DNA of 64,000 nucleotides. Source: CAWEHU01 sp963808965. GTDB lineage: Bacteria > Pseudomonadota > Alphaproteobacteria > Acetobacterales > Acetobacteraceae. A program made the position numbers and the translations under genes. A model generated the notes under the pieces. It ran no database searches, was not told the origin of the DNA, and worked only from the letters and a program-made list of their open reading frames with translations. The stretch lies in contig CAWEHU010000026.1 of the NCBI GenBank assembly GCA_963808965.1, positions 62,001 through 126,000 on the forward strand. Direction: 5' to 3'. This document shows positions 14,695-22,737 of the stretch, piece after piece. Position 1 is the first letter of the stretch. Each line of letters begins with the position of its first letter.

Positions 14695-15414
14695 ATGATC
14701 TGGCTCGCGCTCGTCCTCATGGCCGCCGCCGCCATGGCGCCCCTCGCACTCTCGCTGAACCGCGATGCCGCCGCACGCAACCGGCGGGACGCGGCCGTCG
14801 CCCTGCATCGAGCTCAACTCGTGGAGCTCGACCGCGACCTCGCGGAAGGCCGTATCGAACCTGCCGAGCACACGAACGCTGTGCTGGAAGTGCAGCGCCG
14901 GTTGCTCGCGGCGGCCGAAGCAGCCGAGGCCGCGCCCGCTCGCAGCTCCCGGCGGCCGCTGGTGATCGTTCTGGCGATGGTCCCGATCGCCGCATTCGCG
15001 CTATACATAACGGGCGGCTCGCCCTTCCTTCCGGCGGCTCCGCTCGGCGAGCGCATAGCCCGCGCCGAGGCGCAGGCGCGGGAGGAAACCGCGTTGCTTT
15101 CGCAGCTTCGTCAGCGTCTCGCCCAGCTCGACCCGAAAAGCGAGCAAGCGTGGCGGGGTTACATGCTGCTGGGGAACGCCGAAGCAAGTCGGGGCAACAT
15201 GCCGGGAGCGGCGCAAGCGTGGCGTACCGCTCTCGATGCACGCTTCGATCCCACGCTGGCGATGGAGACCGCGGAGGCGATCACGGAAAGCGAAGGGCAC
15301 GTGACGGATGAGGCGGCCGCCCTGTTCCGCCGCGCCCTCGCCGAAGCGCCCGCGGATGCACGCTGGCGGCCAATGGCCGAAAGACGCTTGAGCGAGGCGG
15401 AGAAGGGAGGTTAG
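14695..15414 (+). CDS. ccmI: Cytochrome c biogenesis protein CcmI/CycH (TPR)
   Basis: 239 residues. Two membrane helices at the N-terminus (IWLALVLMAAAAMAPLALSL and LVIVLAMVPIAAFALYI) flank a cytoplasmic coiled-coil segment rich in Glu/Arg. The C-terminal half is periplasmic TPR (RGYMLLGNAEASRGNMPGAA, AAALFRRALAEAPADARW). CcmI chaperones apocytochrome to the heme lyase. It starts six bases after ccmH and closes the ccm operon. Confidence 0.9.
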   Translation: MIWLALVLMAAAAMAPLALSLNRDAAARNRRDAAVALHRAQLVELDRDLAEGRIEPAEHTNAVLEVQRRLLAAAEAAEAAPARSSRRPLVIVLAMVPIAAFALYITGGSPFLPAAPLGERIARAEAQAREETALLSQLRQRLAQLDPKSEQAWRGYMLLGNAEASRGNMPGAAQAWRTALDARFDPTLAMETAEAITESEGHVTDEAAALFRRALAEAPADARWRPMAERRLSEAEKGG

Positions 15415-15519
15415 CTGCCCGGCTCCCGGCAGCGGTCTCCTTTATCGCACCAGTTTCCGAGTTCCCCCGCCCGGAACCCTGTGCTACCGGCGCGGGATGG
15501 AGCCCAGGTATTTCCGTCG

Positions 15520-16203
15520 ATGCTGAAACGCCTGCTGCGGCATCCTGCCGCCCAGGGGCTGCTTGCACACATACTGGGTTCGTATCTCTCTTTCGCGCTA
15601 CGCACCACACGATGGCAGCTCGAGGGCGCCGAACATGCCGCACCCTTTGGACATGGTCGGCCCCTGATCGCCGCCTTCTGGCACGAGCGCCTGCCACTGA
15701 TGATCATGCTCTGCTTACGGGCGCAACGGATGCCCGAATGGCGGGGCGGCACATCCCGCATGCATGTGCTGGTCAGCCGGCATCGCGACGGCCGCTTCAT
15801 CGGCGCGGTGCTGAAGCGTTTCAGGATCGCTGTCGTGCTGGGCTCCTCCTCACGCGGCGGAGTGGCCGGATTGCGCGGGATGCTCGCGCTGCTCGCGCAG
15901 GGGCACCACATCGTGATCACGCCCGATGGACCGCGAGGGCCGCGCCGGCAAGCTGCCGCGGGTGTCGCCCACGTGGCCGCGCTGTCCGGCGCGCCGGTGC
16001 TGCCCTGCGCGGCACAGACCTCGCGCCGCTGGGTGCTGAATAGCTGGGATCGCATGGTCATCCCCAAGCCATTCGGTCGGGGCGTGCTGGTGTGCGGGCC
16101 GACCATCTCCGTGGCACGTGCCGGTTGGCAGGACGCGCTACCGGCGATCACTGCGGCGCTGGACGCAGCGGCGGAGCGGGCTGACCGGTTGTGCGCGGTG
16201 TGA
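15520..16203 (+). CDS. DUF374 lysophospholipid acyltransferase-like protein
   Basis: About 227 residues from ATG 15520; an upstream start at 15481 would add 13 residues. DUF374 landmarks are PLIAAFWHERLPLMI, VLVSRHRDGRFIGAVLKRF and IVITPDGPRGPR, where the His and DGPRG carry the acyltransferase fold. Family members are placed with lipid A and lipid acyl transfer, and some replace LpxL-type functions. The next genes, waaA and lpxK, support a role in lipid A. Its stop overlaps the waaA start. Confidence 0.85.
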   Translation: MLKRLLRHPAAQGLLAHILGSYLSFALRTTRWQLEGAEHAAPFGHGRPLIAAFWHERLPLMIMLCLRAQRMPEWRGGTSRMHVLVSRHRDGRFIGAVLKRFRIAVVLGSSSRGGVAGLRGMLALLAQGHHIVITPDGPRGPRRQAAAGVAHVAALSGAPVLPCAAQTSRRWVLNSWDRMVIPKPFGRGVLVCGPTISVARAGWQDALPAITAALDAAAERADRLCAV

Positions 16204-17498
16204 CTCGTCTGCCCCGCTTTTGGTCCGCCGCCGCAACTGTAGCCACGCCGGGGCTGCGGCTGATGCTGCTCGCTCGCTTGCGGCGCGGGAAGGAGCTGCC
16301 GGAGCGTCTGCCGGAACGCCGCGGAATCGAGACGACGACCCGGCCCGCGGGACGGCTGCTCTGGCTTCACGCGGCAAGCGTGGGCGAAACGGTATCGATC
16401 CTGCCGGTGCTGCAGGCCCTCGCAGCGCGGGCTCCGGATCTCACGTTGCTGTTGACGACAGGTACCGTGACCTCCGCGCGGCTGCTGGCGACGAGGCTGC
16501 CCGAGCTCGGGCTGGAGAGGCGGGTCCAGCACCGCTTCGTGCCGCTCGATGTTCCGCGATGGGTCGCTCGCTTTCTCGACCATTGGCAGCCCGATGCGGC
16601 CGGGTTCGTCGAAAGCGAGTTGTGGCCCAATCTGCTGGCCGCCTGCACCGCCCGTCGGATTCCGGTGATGCTGCTGAACGCGCGGATGTCGGTGCGGAGC
16701 AGCGAGCGCTGGAAGCGCGTGCCCGGCCTCGCCAGGCACGTGCTCGGCAGCTTCAGCCGGGTTCAGGCCCAAAGCGAGGTAGCGGCGGAGCGGTTGCGCG
16801 CCTTGGGCGCCCACGCCGTCACGGCACCCGGCGACTTGAAATTCGCGGCGCCGCCTTTGCCAGTAGACGAGGCCGAGCTGGCACGGATGAGCGCGCTTCT
16901 CCGTGGTCGCCCGGTTTGGCTGGCGGCCAGCACGCATCCGGGGGAAGAGACGGCGGCGATGCAGGTACATGACGCCCTGTCGCCCAGGTACCCGGGGCTG
17001 TTGACTATCATCGCGCCGCGCCATCCCGAACGCGGAGCGCGCCTCGAGTCCGAGATTCGTGGATGGCCCGTGACTCGGCGCTCCGCGGCAGGCCCGCCTC
17101 CCGAGGCTGGCGTGTGGATCGCCGACACGCTCGGGGAATTGGGGCTGCTCTATAGATTGACGCGCATCGTTTTCGTCGGGCGCAGCCTGTTGCCGCCCGG
17201 TGGCGGGCAGAACCCGCTGGAGCCGGCCCGGCTCGGCTGCGCTGTCGCAGTCGGCCCGCATACCGCGAATTTCGCACCGATCGTGGAGGTGCTCGAGGCA
17301 TCGGGGGCACTAAGCCGCGTGCAGGACTCCGCGTCGCTTGCGGCGTGGGTGGACCAACTCCTGGGTGATCCCGTTCAGCGCGATACGATCGGGCGTGCGG
17401 CGATCGCCGCCTCGGGGCGGTACGCCGATCTTCCCGACCGCACCGCGATGGTGCTGCTCGACATGATGTCGGCCGGCACGCGGCCAGACATGGCCTGA
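16200..17498 (+). CDS. waaA: Kdo transferase WaaA (KdtA)
   Basis: About 432 residues. The GT30 motif LLWLHAASVGETVSILPVLQ with the catalytic Glu (GFVESELWPN) is clear. The C-terminal half has the glycosyltransferase donor site (FVGRSLLPPGGGQNPLEPA). It adds Kdo to the lipid A precursor on the inner face of the cytoplasmic membrane. GTG at 16200 overlaps the previous stop as GTGA; an in-frame GTG at 16191 is an equal alternative. lpxK follows after three bases. Confidence 0.93.
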   Translation: MTRLPRFWSAAATVATPGLRLMLLARLRRGKELPERLPERRGIETTTRPAGRLLWLHAASVGETVSILPVLQALAARAPDLTLLLTTGTVTSARLLATRLPELGLERRVQHRFVPLDVPRWVARFLDHWQPDAAGFVESELWPNLLAACTARRIPVMLLNARMSVRSSERWKRVPGLARHVLGSFSRVQAQSEVAAERLRALGAHAVTAPGDLKFAAPPLPVDEAELARMSALLRGRPVWLAASTHPGEETAAMQVHDALSPRYPGLLTIIAPRHPERGARLESEIRGWPVTRRSAAGPPPEAGVWIADTLGELGLLYRLTRIVFVGRSLLPPGGGQNPLEPARLGCAVAVGPHTANFAPIVEVLEASGALSRVQDSASLAAWVDQLLGDPVQRDTIGRAAIAASGRYADLPDRTAMVLLDMMSAGTRPDMA

Positions 17499-17501
17499 TA
17501 G

Positions 17502-18476
17502 ATGCGGCGCCCTCCCGCTTTCTGGGCGCACGATGCGGGCAGGCTCGCGCCGGCGTTGCTGGCGCCCCTCGCGGCAGTGACCGCCGCGGCAACTGCCCAT
17601 CGCGTGGCGCGGCCGGGCTGGCAAGCCCCGGTCCCGGTGATTTGCTGCGGCAATGTAACGGTGGGCGGGGCGGGCAAGACCACTCTGGCGCTCGATCTCG
17701 GACGGCGGCTGATCGGTCGCGGGCTCGCCGCGCATTTCCTCCTGCGCGGCTACGGCGGTGCCACCCGCGGCACGCGGCGAGTGCAGCCTGGCGATGATTC
17801 GGCGCTCGTGGGCGACGAGGCGCTGCTGCTCGCCGAACTGGCGCCCACTTGGACGGGCGCCGATCGCGCGGCGAGTGCGCGGTCGGCCGCGGCTGAAGGC
17901 GCGCAGGCGCTCGTGATGGATGATGGCCTGCAGAACCCAACGCTGCTCAAGGATCTCTCGCTGCTCGTCGTCGATGGCGGCTACGGCTTCGGCAATGGTC
18001 GCGTCATGCCGGCCGGGCCGCTTAGAGAGAGCGTCGCCGCCGGGGCGAGCCGGTGCCAGGCAGCGGTGCTGATCGGCGAGGACATCGCGGGCGCGGCAGC
18101 CGCTCTGCCCCCCGGCTTGCCGATCTTGCGCGCTCGACTCGTGCCGGGTGCCGAAGCCTCCGCGCTGACCGGGCAGCGGGTGTGCGCCTTCGCCGGGATC
18201 GCCACGCCGGAAAAATTCTTCACGACGCTGGCCGAGGCGGGTGCGGTGCTCGCCGCGCGTCTGCCGTTTCCCGACCATCACCGTTACAGCGTGGGCGAGC
18301 TGCAAGACGTGCTGGAGCGGGCCGCCCAGCTTCAGGCCGTTCCGGTAACGACAAAAAAAGACGCCGTGCGCATTCCCAAGTCGCTGCGCTCACGCATCAA
18401 AGTCATCGGCGTGAGCCTGACGTGGCACGACGCTCGCGCGATAGAGGGACTGCTGGATTCCGTGCTCCACCGATGA
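17502..18476 (+). CDS. lpxK: Tetraacyldisaccharide 4'-kinase LpxK
   Basis: 324 residues. An N-terminal hydrophobic anchor is followed by the LpxK Walker A motif GNVTVGGAGKTTLALDLGRR. LLRGYGGATRGTRRVQPGDD and VMDDGLQNPTL follow, the latter with the catalytic Asp pair. It phosphorylates the 4' position of the lipid A disaccharide. Late motifs VTTKKDAVRIP and a final WHD match the family. It is the last plus-strand gene before the convergent patatin gene. Confidence 0.95.
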   Translation: MRRPPAFWAHDAGRLAPALLAPLAAVTAAATAHRVARPGWQAPVPVICCGNVTVGGAGKTTLALDLGRRLIGRGLAAHFLLRGYGGATRGTRRVQPGDDSALVGDEALLLAELAPTWTGADRAASARSAAAEGAQALVMDDGLQNPTLLKDLSLLVVDGGYGFGNGRVMPAGPLRESVAAGASRCQAAVLIGEDIAGAAAALPPGLPILRARLVPGAEASALTGQRVCAFAGIATPEKFFTTLAEAGAVLAARLPFPDHHRYSVGELQDVLERAAQLQAVPVTTKKDAVRIPKSLRSRIKVIGVSLTWHDARAIEGLLDSVLHR

Positions 18477-18495
18477 GTCCGCCCATCGCTCGGTT

Positions 18496-19959
18496 TCATT
18501 CGACGATCTTGGTCAGGCACGGGATCTCCAAGCTATCGCCCGACGCCGGACTAGCAGCGTGCAGATCGGACAGCAGCTCGCGATAGCACGGATGGCGGCG
18601 GAGCAGGAACGCGCCGGCCTGCTCGGTGACAACGAGCTGGCGCGGAGTGAGCGTCCAGCTGGTCGGCACCGCCTTCGCTTCGTCGCGCAATGCGCGGTGC
18701 TCGGGCGTATCCGCGGGGAACTGGTCGTAGTCGATCGCGATGCCGTACACCTTCATGCCGGCGAAGTCGGCGTTGGCCGCTCGCGCGGCTGAGGCGACCT
18801 TCGCCAGTTCGACCAGCAGGTTGGTCATCGCCTGCTGCGCGTTGCTGGTATTGGATTCCATCGGCACCGTCGTCACCGCGTTGATCATGTCGGTCGTGCC
18901 GGGCTTACCGGGATACTGATACAGGTGGTTCGGCGGGTCGGCGCGAGCATTCACCATGATAACCACGAGACGGCGGATGCGGCCTTCGTTGATAGCGCGA
19001 AGTCCACCTGACGGATCGTAGAAGCCGGTAAGCGCCGAACGAAGCGCGGTCACGCCGAGATTGTCGGCCAGTCCGCCGTCGAGCAAATGCACATACTCGA
19101 TATTGCGGAACTGATCGGGGCCGCGCCGGAGGTCGTTGGTATAGCGGGCGCTGCGATAGCGCGGGAGATCGAGATAGGGTGCCTCCGGGCTCGCGAGGTC
19201 GTTCCGCGCCCAGCCATCCGATCGCAGCTTTCCCGGACAGCCTGTCGCGTAGTTGCGGAGATTGATTGGCGAAAGCACGACCGGCACCGCCGCCGAAGCT
19301 GCGACGGCGGTAGACAGTTTCAGCTCGTCGAAACTCGAACAGATGTCGTCAAGGCGCTGCGGGGCGATGATGAACGTTTCGCCGCCGGCCATGTCCGTGG
19401 TGTTCAGCAGGATCAGCGGCCGGTCCGGCCGATTCAGCTCTGCCAGCTTCGCGCCGTGGAACAGCCGATCATCGAACAGATCTTCCACAACATCGCTGCG
19501 CGTCGAGCCGGTGAATGCGAGCTTCACCCAGGTAATCGGATTCGCCGAATTGAGATAAAGCGCGGCCATGTTGTCCCGCGCCAGGAAGTCTCGCCGCAGC
19601 GTGTCGAGATCGCCTTCGGGATGGAGCCCGAGCCACCCCGCGGTCACGCTACCTCCAGAGACCGACGACACCAGCCGAATGTCCTGGATGAGGCTGCGCC
19701 GTCCGTCGCGCGCGAGATACGTGGTGGACTGGAGATCCCGCAGCACCGATTCCGCGAGCGTCGCCGCGCGGGAACCGCCGCCGGAGAAAGTCATCATCAA
19801 TGCCGGACGGTCCGGGTCGGCGGGAGCGATCAGGCGTCGCTCCGGATTAGACTGCCCGTCGGCGAGGGGCGTGTTCTCGTAACGGGCCACGCTGCAACCC
19901 GCGACGATGAGCAGGAACGCGGCCAGAAGCGCCCGCCGGAGATGTTTCGAGCTACCCAC
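18496..19959 (-). CDS. Patatin-like phospholipase lipoprotein
   Basis: 487 residues starting at GTG 19959. The N-terminus is a lipoprotein signal (LLAAFLLIVAGCS, lipobox AGC). The patatin core is complete: oxyanion loop FSGGGSRAA, nucleophile elbow VSSVSGGSVTAGW and the catalytic Asp in LLDGGLADNLG. It should be a membrane-anchored lipid acyl hydrolase in the periplasm or outer membrane. Its start overlaps the stop of the small gene upstream by eight bases, so the two are co-translated. It is convergent with lpxK. Confidence 0.88.
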   Translation of the reverse strand: MGSSKHLRRALLAAFLLIVAGCSVARYENTPLADGQSNPERRLIAPADPDRPALMMTFSGGGSRAATLAESVLRDLQSTTYLARDGRRSLIQDIRLVSSVSGGSVTAGWLGLHPEGDLDTLRRDFLARDNMAALYLNSANPITWVKLAFTGSTRSDVVEDLFDDRLFHGAKLAELNRPDRPLILLNTTDMAGGETFIIAPQRLDDICSSFDELKLSTAVAASAAVPVVLSPINLRNYATGCPGKLRSDGWARNDLASPEAPYLDLPRYRSARYTNDLRRGPDQFRNIEYVHLLDGGLADNLGVTALRSALTGFYDPSGGLRAINEGRIRRLVVIMVNARADPPNHLYQYPGKPGTTDMINAVTTVPMESNTSNAQQAMTNLLVELAKVASAARAANADFAGMKVYGIAIDYDQFPADTPEHRALRDEAKAVPTSWTLTPRQLVVTEQAGAFLLRRHPCYRELLSDLHAASPASGDSLEIPCLTKIVE

Positions 19960-20167
19960 GGAAGAACTGGATCCGCTTGGGCCGATTGACGCTCGTGCCG
20001 AACACGGGCCCTCGCCAGGACAAGGGAAGATAACCGTTGCCGGACAGCGTCACGGTATACGTACCGGGCTCCACCATGAGGGTCCTCCCGGTCCGACCGA
20101 TCGGGATATCCTCCACCAACACGTCACGCGGATCGTGCGAATTGAAGGCAATGAGAAGGAACTCCAT
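19952..20167 (-). CDS. Small beta-rich protein ahead of the patatin gene
   Basis: 71 residues, no signal peptide. The segment VEDIPIGRTGRTLMVEPGTY then TVTLSGNGYLPLSW resembles a PEGA-type beta-sandwich repeat (short strands with PGTYTVTL). PEGA modules are usually extracytoplasmic. This one lacks a clear export signal, so the match is weak. It overlaps the patatin gene by eight bases and probably belongs to the same transcript. Confidence 0.55.
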   Translation of the reverse strand: MEFLLIAFNSHDPRDVLVEDIPIGRTGRTLMVEPGTYTVTLSGNGYLPLSWRGPVFGTSVNRPKRIQFFRG

Positions 20168-20273
20168 CGGGTCATCCCTGTCTGGGTGATCCGATACGAT
20201 AAGGAAATCGCTCGCGCCGCAATAGGGTGGAGCCGTTCAGCTTCATGATGGCGCTCCCTCGATCAGATGTCTT

Positions 20274-21857
20274 CTACAAAGGGAGCCTGCCCTGGCGGGA
20301 GCTCTTGCCGTTCTCGGCGACCACGCGCGCCTCGCCATCGGAAAAGCGGAGGCGCAGAGCCCCGCCGGGCCGCACGCCCGCTGCAAGCGTCACAGGATGG
20401 CCCGCGGGATCGAACACCAGCGCGTAGCCCCGCTTGAGCACCGCCTCGGGCGACACGGATTTGAGGCGTGCAGCGGCGCCGTCCAGCCGGGCGCGCGCCT
20501 CCCGCAGCGCACCACGCAAGGGTGAGCCGGTAAAGCGTGCGAGCGTTCGGCCGGAGCGCCGACGCGTATCCGAAAGGGCGTGGCGCAATCCGCTCGTCAG
20601 ATGAGCCGCGGTCAGACGCAGCGCAGCCTCGCGGCCTCCAATGACTTGCTCGGAGGCCGGGAGACGGCCCAGGCGCTCCATCTCCGACCGCCGCATGGCA
20701 AGCAAATTGGGCAATGCGAAGACCAGCCGCAGAGCGCGATCTGCCAAACGCTGATGCGCCGCCGCCAGCATCCCGGGCAGATCCGGAATGGCGCGTTCGG
20801 CGCGCGACAGGGCCGCCCTCCGGGCCGCGAGCAGGTTCGGCAACGCTAGCGCGAGACGCTCCGCCCTGTCGTCCAGGCGCTGGCGCGCACCACCGATAAA
20901 GCCCGGCAAATCAGGAAGTCCGCGTTCCGCTCGCCCGAGGCGCAGTCGCCTTTCTTGCGCCAGACGGTTGAGCCCGCCGATCAGGCGAGCCGATCTCTGG
21001 TGCAGATCGGCGAGCAGATCGGCGCGGGCCGGTATCGCCATCTCGGCGGCGGCGGTCGGCGTCGGCGCGCGACAATCCGCGACGAAGTCGATCAGCGTCG
21101 TGTCGGTCTCGTGCCCCACCGCCGAGATCAGTGGGATGCGACAGAAAGCGGCCGCGCGAATGACCGCCTCGTCATTGAAGGGCATGAGGTCTTCCAGGCT
21201 GCCCCCGCCGCGCGCGACGATCAGAACGTCTGGCCGCGGCACACGGCCATCACCCGACAGCCTATCGAAGCCGCGAATGGCCGCGGCGATCCGCGCCGCC
21301 GCCCCCTCGCCCTGCACCGGCACCGGCCAGAGCAGGATCGTGCGCGGGAAGCGTCGTGCGATGGTCGTGCGGATATCCTGGATCACGGCGCCGCCTTCGG
21401 ACGTGATTACGCCCACAACGCGGGGAAGCACCGGCAGCCGGCACTTGCGCGCGCCCTCGAACAAACCCTCCGCAGCGAGGCGCTGACGCAGCATTTCGAT
21501 CCGCGCCAGCAACGCGCCGGCGCCCGCGTACTCCATCCGGTCGACGATCAGTTGGTAGGCGGAACGCTCAGCGTGAGCGGAGATCCGGCCGGTCACGATC
21601 ACTTCGACCCCGTTCTCCGGCTCCATGCGGAGGCGGAAGGCCGCGGATTTCCACACCACCGCCGCGATTTTCGCCCCCTCGTCCTTGAGCGAAAGATAGA
21701 TGTGTCCGGAAGGATAGCGCTTCAGTTCGGTGATCTCACCGCGCACGCGAATTCGACCGAACGCGCCTTCCAGTGTCCGCTTCACCGCGCCGGATATCTC
21801 CGAGACGGTGTATTCGGGCACGTTGGAGGCAGGAGCCGGGCGCGGCAGGTCGTCCAT
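20274..21857 (-). CDS. xseA: Exodeoxyribonuclease VII large subunit
   Basis: 527 residues. The N-terminal OB-fold (YTVSEISGAVKRTLEGAFGR, RVRGEITELKRYPSGHIYLS) binds DNA. The catalytic core includes GVITSEGGAVIQDI, the RGGGSLEDLMPFNDE motif and SAVGHETDTTLIDFVAD. With XseB it degrades single-stranded DNA. The C-terminal coiled coil contains a clear tandem duplication of about 42 residues (RAERGLPDLPGF.. and RAERAIPDLPGM..), making the protein longer than the usual 400-450. xseB is not in the window. Confidence 0.95.
   Translation of the reverse strand: MDDLPRPAPASNVPEYTVSEISGAVKRTLEGAFGRIRVRGEITELKRYPSGHIYLSLKDEGAKIAAVVWKSAAFRLRMEPENGVEVIVTGRISAHAERSAYQLIVDRMEYAGAGALLARIEMLRQRLAAEGLFEGARKCRLPVLPRVVGVITSEGGAVIQDIRTTIARRFPRTILLWPVPVQGEGAAARIAAAIRGFDRLSGDGRVPRPDVLIVARGGGSLEDLMPFNDEAVIRAAAFCRIPLISAVGHETDTTLIDFVADCRAPTPTAAAEMAIPARADLLADLHQRSARLIGGLNRLAQERRLRLGRAERGLPDLPGFIGGARQRLDDRAERLALALPNLLAARRAALSRAERAIPDLPGMLAAAHQRLADRALRLVFALPNLLAMRRSEMERLGRLPASEQVIGGREAALRLTAAHLTSGLRHALSDTRRRSGRTLARFTGSPLRGALREARARLDGAAARLKSVSPEAVLKRGYALVFDPAGHPVTLAAGVRPGGALRLRFSDGEARVVAENGKSSRQGRLPL
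20694..20945. repeat. Tandem ~126-bp duplication inside xseA
   Basis: Two adjacent units (about 20694-20819 and 20820-20945) encode parallel sequences: SRAERAIPDLPGM..HQRLADRA and GRAERGLPDLPGF..RQRLDDRA, each ending ALPNLLA.RR. DNA identity is moderate, so the duplication is old. The length is a multiple of three. Confidence 0.75.
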
Positions 21858-21886
21858 TCCGGCCCTATGCTACAGCAAGCCTCGAT

Positions 21887-22726
21887 TCAGGAAGGGGCGC
21901 GCGTCCCGGCGATCAGGAACTCGCGATTGCCCTCCGGCCCGGTGATCGGGCTTTCCGTCACTCCGAGCACGCGCCAGCCGGGCAGCGCCGCCCACCATGC
22001 GCTGACGCGCTCGCAGACCGCCCGGTGAATCGCCGGATCGCGCACGACCCCCTTACTGCCTACGCAGGACGACCCCGCCTCGAACTGCGGCTTGATCAGT
22101 GCGATGGCCCATGCCTCCGGCGTGCACAGGGCGAGCGGCGCCGGAAGCAGCGTCGCGAGACCGATGAAGCTGGCATCGCAAACCAGCGCCTGCACGGGGT
22201 CGGGCACGATGGCGGGAGTCAGATAGCGGGCATTCGTTTTCTCATGCACGACGACGCGCGGATCATTGCGCAGCTTCCAGGCAAGCTGCCCGTGGCCGAC
22301 GTCCACGGCGTGAACCTTCGCCGCCCCGTGCGCCAGCAAGACATCGGTGAAGCCTCCGGTCGATGCGCCGACGTCGAGGCAGACGCGGCCACGCGGCGAC
22401 AGGCCAAAATGATTCAGCGCATGATCGAGCTTGATCCCGCCGCGGGATACCCAGGGGTGGTCCTGCCCGCGCACTTCCAGTTTCGCGGTGGCGGTCAGCG
22501 TCTGCCCCGGCTTCTCCACTCGCTGTTCGCCGGAGAACACCTGGCCGGCGAGGATCAGAGCCTGCGCCTTCGCGCGGCTCTCGGCGAGACCGCGTTCCAT
22601 TAAGAGCTGGTCGGCGCGAACTCGGCCCCCCCTCCCTCTGCCCCCTCCCGCAAGGGGAGCGGGAGTTGGACCGGGACCCGCCCCTCCGCTTGCGGGAGGG
22701 GGTCGGGGGGAGCGGCCTTCAGCCAC
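21887..22726 (-). CDS. tlyA: TlyA family rRNA methyltransferase with a repeat-encoded N-terminus
   Basis: 279 residues. The S4 RNA-binding domain starts at ADQLLMERGLAESRAKAQAL and the FtsJ-like methyltransferase core follows (VCLDVGASTGGFTDVLLAHG, HAVDVGHGQLAW, LALIKPQFEAG). TlyA proteins 2'-O-methylate cytidines in rRNA. Residues ~5-35 are a Pro/Gly-rich stretch encoded entirely by a palindromic repeat. The only starts are GTG 22726 (with GAGG upstream, 11 bases after the dxs stop) and an ATG at 22600 that would trim the S4 domain. I favour 22726. Confidence 0.88.
   Translation of the reverse strand: MAEGRSPRPPPASGGAGPGPTPAPLAGGGRGRGGRVRADQLLMERGLAESRAKAQALILAGQVFSGEQRVEKPGQTLTATAKLEVRGQDHPWVSRGGIKLDHALNHFGLSPRGRVCLDVGASTGGFTDVLLAHGAAKVHAVDVGHGQLAWKLRNDPRVVVHEKTNARYLTPAIVPDPVQALVCDASFIGLATLLPAPLALCTPEAWAIALIKPQFEAGSSCVGSKGVVRDPAIHRAVCERVSAWWAALPGWRVLGVTESPITGPEGNREFLIAGTRAPS
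22622..22716. repeat. GC-rich palindromic repeat, copy 2, inside the 5' end of tlyA
   Basis: CCCCCTCCCGCAAGGGGAGC and, after a short spacer, CCCCTCCGCTTGCGGGAGGG form two hairpin arms. The block resembles that at 11291-11391 but here lies within an open reading frame, encoding the Pro/Gly-rich N-terminal extension of TlyA. Confidence 0.65.
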
Positions 22727-22737
22727 TCAACCTCAAA

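Noticed and set aside
15411..17261. 616-codon minus-strand open frame opposite the DUF374 and waaA genes
   Set aside because: Low-complexity Arg/Gln/Pro composition and no motif. The plus-strand genes have clear families.
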